The translations under genes were made by a program, and so were the position numbers. Below the pieces are notes generated by a model. It did not search any database, had not been told where the DNA came from, and was given only the letters and a program-made list of their open reading frames with translations. From Pseudomonas sp. stari2 (lineage in GTDB: Bacteria; Pseudomonadota; Gammaproteobacteria; Pseudomonadales; Pseudomonadaceae), in assembly GCF_040760005.1 (NCBI RefSeq), contig NZ_CP099760.1, positions 1,111,501 to 1,175,500 of the forward strand: 64,000 nt of DNA, written 5' to 3'. Positions 15,953 through 25,813 of this stretch are shown here, piece after piece; within the stretch, counting starts at the first letter, position 1, and every line of letters starts with the position of its first letter.

Positions 15953-18814
15953 ATGCTCGAGCTCACTGTAGAGCAGATATCCATGAGCCAATCGGCTGTG
16001 GATAAACCCGCCGCCCTGCAATTGCTGGCCAGTCACCTGGTCGCTGATGGTCTGGTCGCCGACGGATACCTTGCCGGGCTGCAGGCCCGGGAGGCTCAGG
16101 GCTCGACCTTCCTCGGTCAAGGCATTGCGATCCCCCATGGCACGCCCGAAACCCGCGATCAGGTGTTTGCCACCGGCGTGCGGCTGATGCAGTTTCCCGA
16201 CGGCGTGGACTGGGGTGACGGCCAGATCGTCTATCTGGCCATCGGTATCGCGGCCAAATCCGACGAACACCTGCGCCTGCTGCAATTGCTGACCCGTGCC
16301 CTCGGCGAGACCGATCTGGGCCAGGCCCTGCGTCGTGCGAGTTCGCCTGAAGCGCTGCTGAAACTGCTGCAAGGTGCGCCGCAAGAGCTGGCGCTGGATG
16401 CGCAGATGATCGGTCTCGGGGTCTCCGCCGACGATTTCGAAGAGCTGGTCTGGCGCGGTGCACGTCTGCTGCGCCAGGCCGATTGCGTGAGCAACGGTTT
16501 CGCCGGTGTATTGCAGCAAGTCGAAGCGCTGCCGCTGGGCGATGGTCTGTGGTGGCTGCACAGCGAGCAGACCGTGAAGCGTCCGGGTCTGGCGTTCGTC
16601 ACCCCGGACAAACCGATGCGTTACCTCGGCCAGCCGCTCAGCGGTCTGTTCTGTCTGGCCAGCCTCGGTGAAGCGCATCAGGCGTTGCTCGAGCGGTTGT
16701 GCGCGTTGCTGATCGAAGGTCGCGGCCATGAACTGGGTCGCGCCACCAGCAGCCGAAAAGTCCTCGAAGTGCTTGGCGGTGAGTTGCCGGCCGATTGGCC
16801 GAGCGCCCGGATTGCACTGGCCAACGCCCATGGCTTGCATGCGCGGCCAGCGAAGATTCTCGCGCAACTGGCGAAAAGCTTCGAAGGTGAAATCCGCATC
16901 CGCATCGTCGATGGTCAGGACAGTGCGGTATCGGTGAAGAGCCTGAGCAAACTGCTGAGCCTCGGCGCCCGTCGCGGTCAGGTGCTGGAAATCATCGCCG
17001 AGCCGAACATCGCCGCCGACGCCTTGCCGGCCTTGCTGGCGGCCATCGAAGAAGGCCTGGGCGAAGAAGTCGAGCCGCTGCCGACCGTGAGCGAGCAACA
17101 CGAAGTGATCGCGGATATCGCCGAAGTCCTGAGCGCCCCGACCTCCGGCAGCCTGCTGCAAGCGATTCCCGCAGCGCCGGGGATCGCCATAGGCCCGGCG
17201 CACATTCAGGTCCAGCAAACCATCGATTACCCGTTGCGTGGCGAGTCCGCCGCCATCGAGCGCGAACGTCTGAAAAACGCTCTGGTCGAGGTGCGTCAGG
17301 ACATTCAGGGCCTGATCGAACGCAGCAAGGCCAAGGCGATCCGCGAGATTTTCATCACCCATCAGGAAATGCTCGACGACCCGGAACTCACCGACGAAGT
17401 CGACACCCGCCTCAAGCAGGGCGAAAGCGCCGAAGCGGCGTGGATGGTCGTGATCGAGGCCGCTGCGAAACAACAGGAGGCGTTGCAGGACGCCTTGCTC
17501 GCCGAACGTGCTGCCGATCTGCGTGACATCGGGCGTCGGGTGCTGGCGCAACTGTGCGGCGTGCAGACGCCTGCCGAGCCTGAGCAACCGTACATTCTGG
17601 TGATGGATGAGGTCGGTCCGTCCGACGTGGCGCGGCTGGATCCGGCGCGGGTCGCGGGGATTCTCACTGCCCGTGGTGGCGCTACCGCTCACAGCGCCAT
17701 CGTGGCCCGCGCATTGGGGATTCCGGCGCTGGTCGGTGCGGGCGCAGCGGTATTACTGCTGAAACCGGGCACATCATTACTACTCGATGGCCAGCGCGGG
17801 CGTCTGCATGTCGATGCCGATACCGCGACCCTGCAACGTGCCACGGAAGAACGCGACACCCGCGAACAACGCCTGAAAGCCGCCGCCGAACAACGTCACC
17901 AACCGGCGCACACCACCGACGGCCACGCCGTGGAAGTGTTCGCCAACATCGGTGAAAGCGCCGGTGTCACCAGTGCGGTGGAGCAGGGCGCCGAAGGCAT
18001 CGGCCTGCTGCGCACCGAGCTGATTTTCATGGCTCACCCGCAGGCGCCGGACGAGGCGACTCAGGAAGCCGAATACCGTCGCGTCCTCGACGGCCTCGCC
18101 GGGCGGCCGCTGGTGGTGCGAACCCTCGACGTCGGCGGCGACAAACCGCTGCCGTATTGGCCGATCGCCAAGGAAGAAAATCCGTTCCTCGGTGTGCGCG
18201 GGATTCGCCTGACCTTGCAGCGTCCGCAGATCATGGAAGCGCAGTTGCGCGCCTTGCTGCGTTCGGCGGACAACCGTCCATTGCGGATCATGTTCCCGAT
18301 GGTCGGCAGCGTCGACGAGTGGCGTCAGGCCCGCGACATGACCGAGCGACTGCGCCTGGAAATCCCGGTCGCCGACCTGCAACTGGGGATCATGATCGAA
18401 GTGCCGTCCGCCGCGTTGCTGGCGCCGGTGCTGGCCAAAGAAGTGGACTTCTTCAGCGTCGGCACCAACGACCTGACCCAATACACCCTGGCCATCGACC
18501 GTGGTCATCCGACCCTGTCCGCCCAGGCGGACGGCCTGCACCCGGCGGTGCTGCAACTGATCGACATCACCGTGCGCGCGGCCCATGCCCATGGCAAATG
18601 GGTCGGTGTGTGTGGCGAGCTGGCGGCGGATCCGCTGGCGGTGCCGGTGCTGGTCGGCCTCGGTGTGGATGAACTGAGCGTCTCCGGGCGCAGCATCGCC
18701 GAGGTCAAGGCACGCATCCGCGAACTCAGCCTGACCCAGGCGCAAACCCTTGCTCAACAAGCCCTGGCCGTGGGCAGCGCCAATGAAGTGCGCGCATTAG
18801 TGGAGGCCCTGTAA
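15953..18814 (+). CDS. fruB: Fructose PTS multiphosphoryl transfer protein FruB (EIIA-HPr-EI)
   Basis: 953 residues carrying the whole soluble phosphorelay. Order: EIIA-Fru (residues ~1-145) with phospho-His62 in GIAIPHGT; a linker; HPr (~285-375) with His296 in GLHARPA and the regulatory-Ser-like SVKSLSK; enzyme I (~400-953) with phospho-His580 in GGATAHSAIVARALGIPAL, the PEP-binding LLRTELIFM and the C-terminal Cys in VGVCGELAADP. It takes phosphate from PEP and passes it to FruA for fructose uptake as fructose-1-phosphate. AAGGAGA precedes the ATG. Its stop overlaps fruK (TAATG). Repressed by FruR through the site upstream. Confidence 0.97.
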   Translation: MLELTVEQISMSQSAVDKPAALQLLASHLVADGLVADGYLAGLQAREAQGSTFLGQGIAIPHGTPETRDQVFATGVRLMQFPDGVDWGDGQIVYLAIGIAAKSDEHLRLLQLLTRALGETDLGQALRRASSPEALLKLLQGAPQELALDAQMIGLGVSADDFEELVWRGARLLRQADCVSNGFAGVLQQVEALPLGDGLWWLHSEQTVKRPGLAFVTPDKPMRYLGQPLSGLFCLASLGEAHQALLERLCALLIEGRGHELGRATSSRKVLEVLGGELPADWPSARIALANAHGLHARPAKILAQLAKSFEGEIRIRIVDGQDSAVSVKSLSKLLSLGARRGQVLEIIAEPNIAADALPALLAAIEEGLGEEVEPLPTVSEQHEVIADIAEVLSAPTSGSLLQAIPAAPGIAIGPAHIQVQQTIDYPLRGESAAIERERLKNALVEVRQDIQGLIERSKAKAIREIFITHQEMLDDPELTDEVDTRLKQGESAEAAWMVVIEAAAKQQEALQDALLAERAADLRDIGRRVLAQLCGVQTPAEPEQPYILVMDEVGPSDVARLDPARVAGILTARGGATAHSAIVARALGIPALVGAGAAVLLLKPGTSLLLDGQRGRLHVDADTATLQRATEERDTREQRLKAAAEQRHQPAHTTDGHAVEVFANIGESAGVTSAVEQGAEGIGLLRTELIFMAHPQAPDEATQEAEYRRVLDGLAGRPLVVRTLDVGGDKPLPYWPIAKEENPFLGVRGIRLTLQRPQIMEAQLRALLRSADNRPLRIMFPMVGSVDEWRQARDMTERLRLEIPVADLQLGIMIEVPSAALLAPVLAKEVDFFSVGTNDLTQYTLAIDRGHPTLSAQADGLHPAVLQLIDITVRAAHAHGKWVGVCGELAADPLAVPVLVGLGVDELSVSGRSIAEVKARIRELSLTQAQTLAQQALAVGSANEVRALVEAL

Positions 18815-19755
18815 TGGCCAAGATTCTTACCCTGACCCTCAACCCCGCGCTGGACCTCACGGTGCAGTTGCCACGTCTGGAACCCGGTCAGGTCAATCGC
18901 AGCGACGAGATGCACACCCATGCCGCCGGTAAAGGCGTGAACGTCGCGCAGGTGCTGGCTGATCTTGGTCATCAACTGACCGTCAGCGGATTCCTCGGCG
19001 AAGACAATTTGCAGGCGTTCGAAACCCTGTTCGCCAAGCGTGGTTTTGTCGACGCCTTCATCCGCGTGCCAGGCGAAACCCGCAGCAATATCAAGGTCGC
19101 GGAACAGGACGGGCGAATCACCGACATCAACGGTCCGGGGCCGGTGGTGGGCGTGGTGGCGCAACAGGCATTGCTGGATCGACTGGTGCAGATCGCGCCG
19201 GGGCATGACGCGGTGGTGGTTGCCGGCAGTCTGCCGCGCGGAGTCAGTGCGAAATGGTTGCGCGAGTTGATCGAACGCCTGAAGGGCCAGGGCCTGAAAG
19301 TCGCGCTGGACACCAGCGGCGAAGCATTGCGCACGGCGCTGAAGGCCGGCCCGTGGCTGATCAAACCGAATACCGAAGAGCTGGCCGATGCACTCGGCTG
19401 TGAAGTGGTGTCCCACGCGTCACAGGCAGAAGCGGCCAATCGGCTGCACGCTCAAGGCATTGAGCATGTGGTGATCTCCCACGGCGCAGAAGGTGTGAAC
19501 TGGTTCAGTGTCGGCTCGGCGTTGCATGCCACGCCTCCGAAGGTCAGCGTCGCCAGCACGGTCGGTGCCGGTGATTCATTGCTGGCCGGCATGCTCCATG
19601 GTCTGCTCAGCGCCGATACGCCGGAACAGACCCTGCGCACGGCCACGGCGATTGCGGCGCAGGCGGTGACCCAGATCGGTTTCGGAATTCACGATGCTGC
19701 GCAACTGACGCAGCTCGAACAGGGCGTGCGCGTGCGTCCCCTGACAGAACAATAA
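18814..19755 (+). CDS. fruK: 1-phosphofructokinase FruK
   Basis: 313 residues, PfkB/ribokinase family. Converts fructose-1-phosphate to fructose-1,6-bisphosphate with ATP. Visible signatures: LNPALDLTV at the start, AAGKGVNVAQVL (substrate loop), and the PfkB signature VGAGDSLLAGM with the catalytic Asp. Coupled to fruB through TAATG and 11 bases ahead of fruA; it consumes the FruR effector and so shapes induction of the operon. Confidence 0.97.
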   Translation: MAKILTLTLNPALDLTVQLPRLEPGQVNRSDEMHTHAAGKGVNVAQVLADLGHQLTVSGFLGEDNLQAFETLFAKRGFVDAFIRVPGETRSNIKVAEQDGRITDINGPGPVVGVVAQQALLDRLVQIAPGHDAVVVAGSLPRGVSAKWLRELIERLKGQGLKVALDTSGEALRTALKAGPWLIKPNTEELADALGCEVVSHASQAEAANRLHAQGIEHVVISHGAEGVNWFSVGSALHATPPKVSVASTVGAGDSLLAGMLHGLLSADTPEQTLRTATAIAAQAVTQIGFGIHDAAQLTQLEQGVRVRPLTEQ

Positions 19756-19766
19756 GAGGGTTTGTC

Positions 19767-21500
19767 ATGAAATTAGCCATTGTCACGGCCTGCCCGAACG
19801 GCATGGTCACCAGTGTGCTGTGCGCCCGGCTACTGGATGCCGCAGCGCAGCGTCAGGGCTGGAGCACCAGCGTCGAAGTGGTGGATGCGGCGCACCCGGA
19901 ACGCGAGTTGTCGGCGGCCACCATCGAGGCCGCCGAGTGGGTCTTGCTGGTGGCCACTGGACCTGTGGACATGACCCGGTTTATCGGCAAGAAAGTCTTC
20001 CGGATCGCGCCGGCGCAGGCCCTGCAGGATGTCGAAGGCGTGCTGCGGCGCGGCACCGTCGAGGCCGAGGTTTACGTCGCTGCCGAAACGCCGCCCGTGG
20101 TTGCCAGCGCCCAAGCGCCGCGCCTGGTCGCTGTCACTGCATGCCCGACTGGCGTCGCCCACACCTTCATGGCCGCCGAAGCCTTGCAGCAAGCCGCCAA
20201 GCGTCTGGGCTACGACCTGCAAGTCGAAACCCAGGGCTCGGTCGGCGCGCGAAACCCGCTGAGCGCAGCGGCGATTGCCGAGGCTGACGTGGTGCTGCTG
20301 GCGGCTGACATTGAGGTCGCCACTGAGCGTTTCGCCGGCAAGAAAATCTACCGCTGCGGCACCGGGATTGCGTTGAAGCAATCTGAAGCCACGCTGAAAA
20401 AAGCCTTGGCCGAAGGCAAGCAGGAAAGTGCCGCGAGCGACGGCAAGGCCCCGGCCAAACAGGAGAAAAGCGGCGTCTACAAACACCTGCTGACCGGCGT
20501 GTCGTTCATGCTGCCGATGGTAGTGGCGGGCGGTCTGATGATCGCGTTGTCGTTCGTGTTCGGCATCACCGCGTTCAAGGAAGAAGGTACGCTGGCGGCG
20601 GCGCTGATGCAGATCGGTGGCGAGACCGCGTTCAAATTGATGGTGCCGTTGCTGGCCGGTTACATCGCCTGGTCGATTGCCGACCGTCCGGGCCTGGCGC
20701 CGGGAATGATTGGCGGTTTGCTGGCGAGTACGTTGGGCGCCGGGTTCATCGGCGGGATCGTCGCCGGTTTCATTGCCGGTTATGCGGCGAAGCTGATCAG
20801 TCGTTATGTGGCGTTGCCGCAAAGTCTGGAAGCGCTGAAACCGATTCTGATCATCCCGCTGTTCGCCAGCCTGATCACCGGGCTGGTGATGATTTACGTG
20901 GTCGGCAAACCGGTGGCCGGGATGCTCGCGGCGCTGACGCACTTCCTCGACAGCATGGGCACCACCAACGCGATCCTGCTGGGTGTGTTGCTGGGCGGCA
21001 TGATGTGCGTCGACCTCGGCGGGCCGATCAACAAGGCTGCCTACGCGTTCTCGGTGGGGCTGCTGGCCTCGCAGAGTTATGCACCGATGGCCGCGACCAT
21101 GGCCGCCGGGATGGTGCCGCCGATTGGTCTCGGCATCGCCACCTTCATCGCCCGGCGCAAGTTCGCCCAGACCGAGCGCGAGGCGGGTAAGGCGGCGCTG
21201 GTGCTGGGTTTGTGCTTCATCTCCGAAGGGGCGATTCCGTTTGCCGCAAAAGACCCGTTGCGGGTGATCCCGGCGAGCATTGCCGGCGGTGCGCTGACCG
21301 GTGCGCTGTCGATGTACTTCGGCTGCAAGCTGATGGCGCCCCACGGTGGACTGTTTGTGCTGGCGATCCCGAATGCGATCAACCATGCGCTGCTGTACCT
21401 GCTGGCCATCGTTGCGGGCAGCCTGCTGACGGCAGTGGTGTATGCGCTGGTCAAGCGGCCGGAAGCGGTCGAGCTGGCGCTGGAGCCGGCCAACGTCTGA
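19767..21500 (+). CDS. fruA: PTS fructose transporter FruA, EIIB'BC
   Basis: 577 residues. Two EIIB-like domains in tandem: residues ~1-105 (IVTACPNGMVTS) and ~115-215 (VAVTACPTGVAHTFMAAEAL), the second being the standard phosphocysteine domain; the first (B') has the same TACP core but a changed loop. The EIIC channel (~235-565) has about eight to nine hydrophobic segments, e.g. FMLPMVVAGGLMIALSFVFG. It imports and phosphorylates fructose using phosphate from FruB. GAGGG precedes the ATG. Confidence 0.96.
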   Translation: MKLAIVTACPNGMVTSVLCARLLDAAAQRQGWSTSVEVVDAAHPERELSAATIEAAEWVLLVATGPVDMTRFIGKKVFRIAPAQALQDVEGVLRRGTVEAEVYVAAETPPVVASAQAPRLVAVTACPTGVAHTFMAAEALQQAAKRLGYDLQVETQGSVGARNPLSAAAIAEADVVLLAADIEVATERFAGKKIYRCGTGIALKQSEATLKKALAEGKQESAASDGKAPAKQEKSGVYKHLLTGVSFMLPMVVAGGLMIALSFVFGITAFKEEGTLAAALMQIGGETAFKLMVPLLAGYIAWSIADRPGLAPGMIGGLLASTLGAGFIGGIVAGFIAGYAAKLISRYVALPQSLEALKPILIIPLFASLITGLVMIYVVGKPVAGMLAALTHFLDSMGTTNAILLGVLLGGMMCVDLGGPINKAAYAFSVGLLASQSYAPMAATMAAGMVPPIGLGIATFIARRKFAQTEREAGKAALVLGLCFISEGAIPFAAKDPLRVIPASIAGGALTGALSMYFGCKLMAPHGGLFVLAIPNAINHALLYLLAIVAGSLLTAVVYALVKRPEAVELALEPANV

Positions 21501-21559
21501 GGTGTCACACCCGCTTCATCTGGTGATGGTTAAGTTTTCCTTTTTTCAGGGAGAACAGC

Positions 21560-23101
21560 ATGAGCGATTTCAACCTCGGTCGCCGGCGTGTGATGCAAGT
21601 GGTCGGCGCCGGTTTGCTGATGCCGGGGCTGGCCCCGGTAGTCATTGCTTCGGCCAAGGATCGACCACAACTCACCGATGGCGTGCAGTCCGGCGACCTG
21701 CAGGGCGACCGGGTGATGATCTGGAGCCGCAGCGACCGCCCGGCGCGGATGGTGGTGGAATGGGACACCCGCAGTCAGTTCCGCCATCCGCGGCGCGTCA
21801 TCTCCGCGCTGGCCGATGCCCGCAGCGATTTCACCGCCCGCGTCGAGCTCACCGGATTGCCCGCGGATCAGGCGATTTTCTATCGCGTGTATTTCAAGGA
21901 CGCCCAGACCGGCGTCGCCAGTGAGCCGTGGCTCGGCCATTTGCGCAGTGCGCCGATGGCGCGGCGCAATCTCCGTTTTGTCTGGAGCGGCGACACCGTC
22001 GGCCAGGGCTTCGGCATCAACCCCGATATCGGCGGCATGCGCATCTATGAAGCCATGCGCATGCGCCTGCCGGACTTCTTTATCCACAGCGGCGACACCA
22101 TCTACGCCGACGGCCCGGTGCCGGCGCAACTGACCACCGAAGGTGGCCGCGTGTGGCGCAACCTCACCACGGAAGCCAAGAGCAAGGTCGCCCAGACCCT
22201 CGACGATTATCGCGGTAATTACCGCTACAACCTGATGGATGAAAACATCCGCCGCTTCAACGCCGAAGTGCCGCAGATCTGGCAGTGGGACGACCATGAA
22301 GTGGTCAACAACTGGTCGCCGGGCAAACAGCTCGACGAGCGCTATCAGGAAAAAGATATCCACACCCTGGTCGGGCGCGCGCGTCAGGCCTGGCTCGAAT
22401 ATTCGCCGATGCGCCGTCAGGCAGCGGACGGTGGCGGGCGGATCTATCGCAAGCTGAGCTACGGGCCGATGCTCGATGTGTTCGTGCTCGACATGCGCAG
22501 CTATCGCGGCGCCAATGACGACAATCTTGGGGCGGAAAAACCGTTCCTCGGGCGCGAGCAACTGAACTGGCTCAAGCGCGGATTGAAGGCCTCGAAAGCC
22601 CAGTGGAAAGTCATCGCTGCTGATATGCCGATCGGTCTTGGCGTGCCGGACGGTGAAGTCAGCCCCGGCGTGCCGCGTTGGGAAGCGGTGGCCAACGGAG
22701 ATCCCGGCCCGGCTCAGGGTCGAGAGCTGGAAGTCGCGGAATTGCTCGGGTTCCTGCGCGCACATCAGGTGCGCAATTTCGTGTTCCTGACGGCGGACGT
22801 GCATTACTGCGCGGCGCATCACTATCACCCGGATCGCGCGGCGTTCCAGGATTTCGAACCGTTCTGGGAGTTTGTCGCGGGGCCCTTGAACGCCGGCAGT
22901 TTCGGACCCAATCCGCTGGACAAGACCTTTGGCCCGGAAGTGGTGTTCCAGAAAGCGCCGCCGACGCAGAACGCCTCGCCGTTTGCCGGGTTTCAGTTTT
23001 TTGGCGAGGTGAATATCGAAGGGCAGAGCGGGGAGATGAGCGTGGTGTTGCGGGATCTGAACGGGGTGGCGGTGTTTGAGCAGAAGCTGCAGCCGACCTG
23101 A
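21560..23101 (+). CDS. phoD: PhoD-family alkaline phosphatase/phosphodiesterase, Tat-exported
   Basis: 513 residues. The N-terminus is a Tat signal (GRRRVMQVVGAGLLMPGL). The metallophosphatase domain shows FVWSGDTVGQG, FIHSGDTIYADGP, QIWQWDDHEVVNNW, and FLTADVHYCAAHHY, matching the PhoD metal-binding motifs. It should hydrolyse phosphodiesters or phosphomonoesters in the periplasm. It starts 59 bases after fruA with a GGGAGA site and no terminator between, so some read-through from the fructose operon is possible; no clear Pho box is visible. Confidence 0.9.
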   Translation: MSDFNLGRRRVMQVVGAGLLMPGLAPVVIASAKDRPQLTDGVQSGDLQGDRVMIWSRSDRPARMVVEWDTRSQFRHPRRVISALADARSDFTARVELTGLPADQAIFYRVYFKDAQTGVASEPWLGHLRSAPMARRNLRFVWSGDTVGQGFGINPDIGGMRIYEAMRMRLPDFFIHSGDTIYADGPVPAQLTTEGGRVWRNLTTEAKSKVAQTLDDYRGNYRYNLMDENIRRFNAEVPQIWQWDDHEVVNNWSPGKQLDERYQEKDIHTLVGRARQAWLEYSPMRRQAADGGGRIYRKLSYGPMLDVFVLDMRSYRGANDDNLGAEKPFLGREQLNWLKRGLKASKAQWKVIAADMPIGLGVPDGEVSPGVPRWEAVANGDPGPAQGRELEVAELLGFLRAHQVRNFVFLTADVHYCAAHHYHPDRAAFQDFEPFWEFVAGPLNAGSFGPNPLDKTFGPEVVFQKAPPTQNASPFAGFQFFGEVNIEGQSGEMSVVLRDLNGVAVFEQKLQPT

Positions 23102-23116
23102 GTTCAGCGCAAACAA

Positions 23117-23140
23117 ACTGTGGGAGCTTGCTCCCACAGT
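23117..23140. repeat. REP-like inverted repeat / terminator
   Basis: Perfect 11-bp inverted repeat ACTGTGGGAGC/GCTCCCACAGT with a 2-base gap, between the convergent phoD and piuB. It belongs to the TGTGGGAGC family that recurs at 57.4, 58.4 and 62.3 kb and is typical of P. fluorescens intergenic spaces; here it may also end both transcripts. Confidence 0.8.
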
Positions 23141-23152
23141 TGTCATGTGTGG

Positions 23153-25681
23153 TCAGTAAACGTCGCGACGATAGCGACCCTGTTCGATCAGGCGTTCGAC
23201 TTCTTCGGCGCCGAGGATGTCATGCAGCGCCAGGTCGACGCCCGAGGCCATCCCTTGCAGGCTGCCGCAGATGTAGATCACGGCACCGTCCGCCAGCCAT
23301 TTCTTCAGTTCACCAGCTGATTCGCGCAAGCGGTCCTGCACGTAGATCTTCTCGGCCTGATCCCGGGAGAACGCCAGATCGAGACGTTCCAGATCGCCAT
23401 TGATCAACCACTCTTCCAGCTCCGCACGGCAGAGGAAATCGTGCTCGCGATTGCGCTCGCCAAACAGCAGCCAGTGACGCTGTTGGTTGTCGGCAATCCG
23501 CGCCTTGAGCAAGCTGCGAAGCCCGGCGAGGCCGGTGCCGTTGCCCAGCAAAATCATCGGCACCGGAGCGTTCGGCAGATGGAAACCGCTGTTGCGGCGC
23601 ACGCGAAGGCTGATGCTGCCGCCGACCGGAGCATGCTCGGTCAGCCAGCCGGAACCGATGCCGAGACGACCGTCGGCATGCTGTTCCTGACGCACGATCA
23701 GCTCCAGCACGCCGTCGGCGGCAATCGAGGCGATCGAGTATTCGCGCATGGCCAGCGGCACCATTGCATCGACCAGTGCCTGAGCATGCAGGCCCACCAG
23801 ATGGGCGCGGTGCTCGGGCAGTTGGCGGGTGGCGAGGGCGACTTCCAGCGACTCTTCCAGGCCGTTGACCTTGACGCTGGTTTCACCACGGATGCCGAGA
23901 CCGTCGAGGAAGTGCTCGATGGCCCACGGGCAGTTGCGCGGCAGCACTTCCACCAGATCGCCGGCCAGCCAGCTGCGGGAGATCGGTGCGGTCAAACCGA
24001 GCAGGAAGACGGGCGCGCCGCTGCTGTCCGGGTTCATCAGCTCGCGGCGTACCAGCGTCCAGTTTTCGTAGCTCGGCGCCTGCCAGGTGTCGACCGGCGC
24101 TTGTCCGGTGATTTGGCCCAGCTGTGTCTGCCAGTGACGCAGCGCGTAAGGATCACCGCTGTCGACTTCCACCGGGGCGAACAGGGTCTTGCCACCATGC
24201 TCGCCCAGCCATTGATGAAGGCGCCGGGCGAAACCGCAGAAGTGCTGATACTGACGGTCACCGAGGCCGAGTACGGCGTAGTTGAGGCTGTCGAGGGTCG
24301 AGGCGTTCTTCAACACCTTGCGCTCGAAACCGCGAGCGCTGTCCGGCGCTTCGCCGTCGCCGAAGGTGCTGACCACGAACAGCGCGTTGTTCGATTCGCG
24401 CAAATCTTGCTCGCTGACATTGGCCAACGGCTGAACCTTCACCGGCAATCCGGCCGCCTGCAACTGGCCGGCGGTCTGCCAGGCGAGTTGCTCGGCAAAA
24501 CCGCTCTGGCTGGCGAAGCCGATCAGCCACGCCGGGCCATCTCCGGCCGGTTGTTCGAGACCCTGACGGGCATCCTTGATCTGCTTTTTCTTGCGCCGAC
24601 GATCCAGGTACAGCAACCATCCGGTGATGAAGAACAGCGGCATCAACACCGCCGCGACCGTCACGATGATTCGCCCCACCAGACCGAAATAGCTGCCGAC
24701 ATGAAGCGCATAAATACTGGTCAGCAGTTGCGCCTTGAAGCTTTTGTCAGCGTAGCGGTCGACCCGTTTGACGACACCGGTGGCCGGGTCGAGGGTGATC
24801 TGGTTCAGCGCGCGCTCGTGGGGCGAGTTGTCGAGCAGGTAGAACACGGTCGCCGGTTGGTCGGCCACTGGCGGCATGCGGATGTTGTAGGAGGCGAGGC
24901 CTGGACCTGCGGCACTGTAGATGCTGATCCACATGGCTGCGTAATCGGCAGTCGGCGCCGGACCTTCGGGAGCCGGGCCACGGCCGCCGCGCACGCGCTC
25001 GTTCTGCGGCGCATCCGACAGCAGTTTCGTCAGGCCTTTGTTGTACCACTCGTAGGACCAGGACAATCCGGTCAGCGCCAGCAACAGGTAAACCAACATG
25101 CACCAGGTGCCGAACACCGAGTGCAGGTCCCAGTTGAAGCTGCGGCCCTTTTTCTTCCAGTCGAGGGTCAGCCACACACGCCAGCTGTTCCACTGGCGCG
25201 GCCAGCGCAGATAGAGGCCGGACAGGCAGAAGAACAGCAGCATCAGGGTGCAGGCGCCGGTGATGTTGCGGCCGGTATCGCCCATGGCGAGGAACCGGTG
25301 CAGTTGCAGCATCAGGCCGAAGAAATCCTGGCCGGTGGCCTCGCCCTTGAACTCGGCGGTGTAGGGATCGAAGTAACGCATCTCGCCACGACGCTCACCT
25401 TTGGGCGGGGTGAACCAGACGCGGCCGGCGCTGCCGCTTTCGGTCTCGACCGAGAGCATCGAGACTTTCTTGCCCGAGGCCGCTTCGATCTGCGCCACCA
25501 ACTCGGCGGGCGGCAGGACGCCGGCGACCTGTTTCTCCACCTGCAACACGGAGGGGTTGAGGGCTTTGAGAATTTCGTCCTGAAACGAATAGGCAGCGCC
25601 GGTGATGCCCATCAGGGCCAGCACCAGCCCGGCAGTGATGCCAAAAAACCAGTGCAACTGGAACAGGGTTTTCTTCAACAC
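23153..25681 (-). CDS. piuB: PepSY-flavodoxin-reductase fusion, siderophore iron reductase PiuB
   Basis: 842 residues. The N-terminal half is a PepSY-associated membrane domain with four helices (residues ~8-33, ~139-160, ~193-212, ~336-360); the C-terminal half is cytoplasmic: a flavodoxin domain from ~385 ([28 protein letters not shown]) and an FNR-like FAD/NADPH reductase ([28 protein letters not shown]). The layout fits an inner-membrane reductase that frees iron from ferric siderophores. It lies downstream of piuA as in PAO1 PA4513-PA4514, separated by a terminator, so it may have weaker read-through expression. Confidence 0.88.
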   Translation of the reverse strand: MLKKTLFQLHWFFGITAGLVLALMGITGAAYSFQDEILKALNPSVLQVEKQVAGVLPPAELVAQIEAASGKKVSMLSVETESGSAGRVWFTPPKGERRGEMRYFDPYTAEFKGEATGQDFFGLMLQLHRFLAMGDTGRNITGACTLMLLFFCLSGLYLRWPRQWNSWRVWLTLDWKKKGRSFNWDLHSVFGTWCMLVYLLLALTGLSWSYEWYNKGLTKLLSDAPQNERVRGGRGPAPEGPAPTADYAAMWISIYSAAGPGLASYNIRMPPVADQPATVFYLLDNSPHERALNQITLDPATGVVKRVDRYADKSFKAQLLTSIYALHVGSYFGLVGRIIVTVAAVLMPLFFITGWLLYLDRRRKKKQIKDARQGLEQPAGDGPAWLIGFASQSGFAEQLAWQTAGQLQAAGLPVKVQPLANVSEQDLRESNNALFVVSTFGDGEAPDSARGFERKVLKNASTLDSLNYAVLGLGDRQYQHFCGFARRLHQWLGEHGGKTLFAPVEVDSGDPYALRHWQTQLGQITGQAPVDTWQAPSYENWTLVRRELMNPDSSGAPVFLLGLTAPISRSWLAGDLVEVLPRNCPWAIEHFLDGLGIRGETSVKVNGLEESLEVALATRQLPEHRAHLVGLHAQALVDAMVPLAMREYSIASIAADGVLELIVRQEQHADGRLGIGSGWLTEHAPVGGSISLRVRRNSGFHLPNAPVPMILLGNGTGLAGLRSLLKARIADNQQRHWLLFGERNREHDFLCRAELEEWLINGDLERLDLAFSRDQAEKIYVQDRLRESAGELKKWLADGAVIYICGSLQGMASGVDLALHDILGAEEVERLIEQGRYRRDVY

Positions 25682-25765
25682 GTCGCTTGCCTTGTCCGTT
25701 CGGAAATTGTGTTCACGGCGTGCATTATGCCGTGGCTTATCGAGAAACGTTCTTTATTACGCACA

Positions 25766-25795
25766 AAAGCCCCGCTCAAATGAATGAACGGGGCT
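25766..25795 (-). terminator. Terminator after piuA
   Basis: Inverted repeat AAGCCCCG/CGGGGCTT with a 14-base loop; on the minus strand it is followed by TTTTGTG. It lies 19 bases past the piuA stop. Confidence 0.75.
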
Positions 25796-25813
25796 TGGTA
25801 CTTCCCTCTTCGA

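Noticed and set aside
21501..21559. Pho box upstream of phoD
   Set aside because: The 59-base space shows no pair of CTGTCAT-like half-sites at the right spacing.
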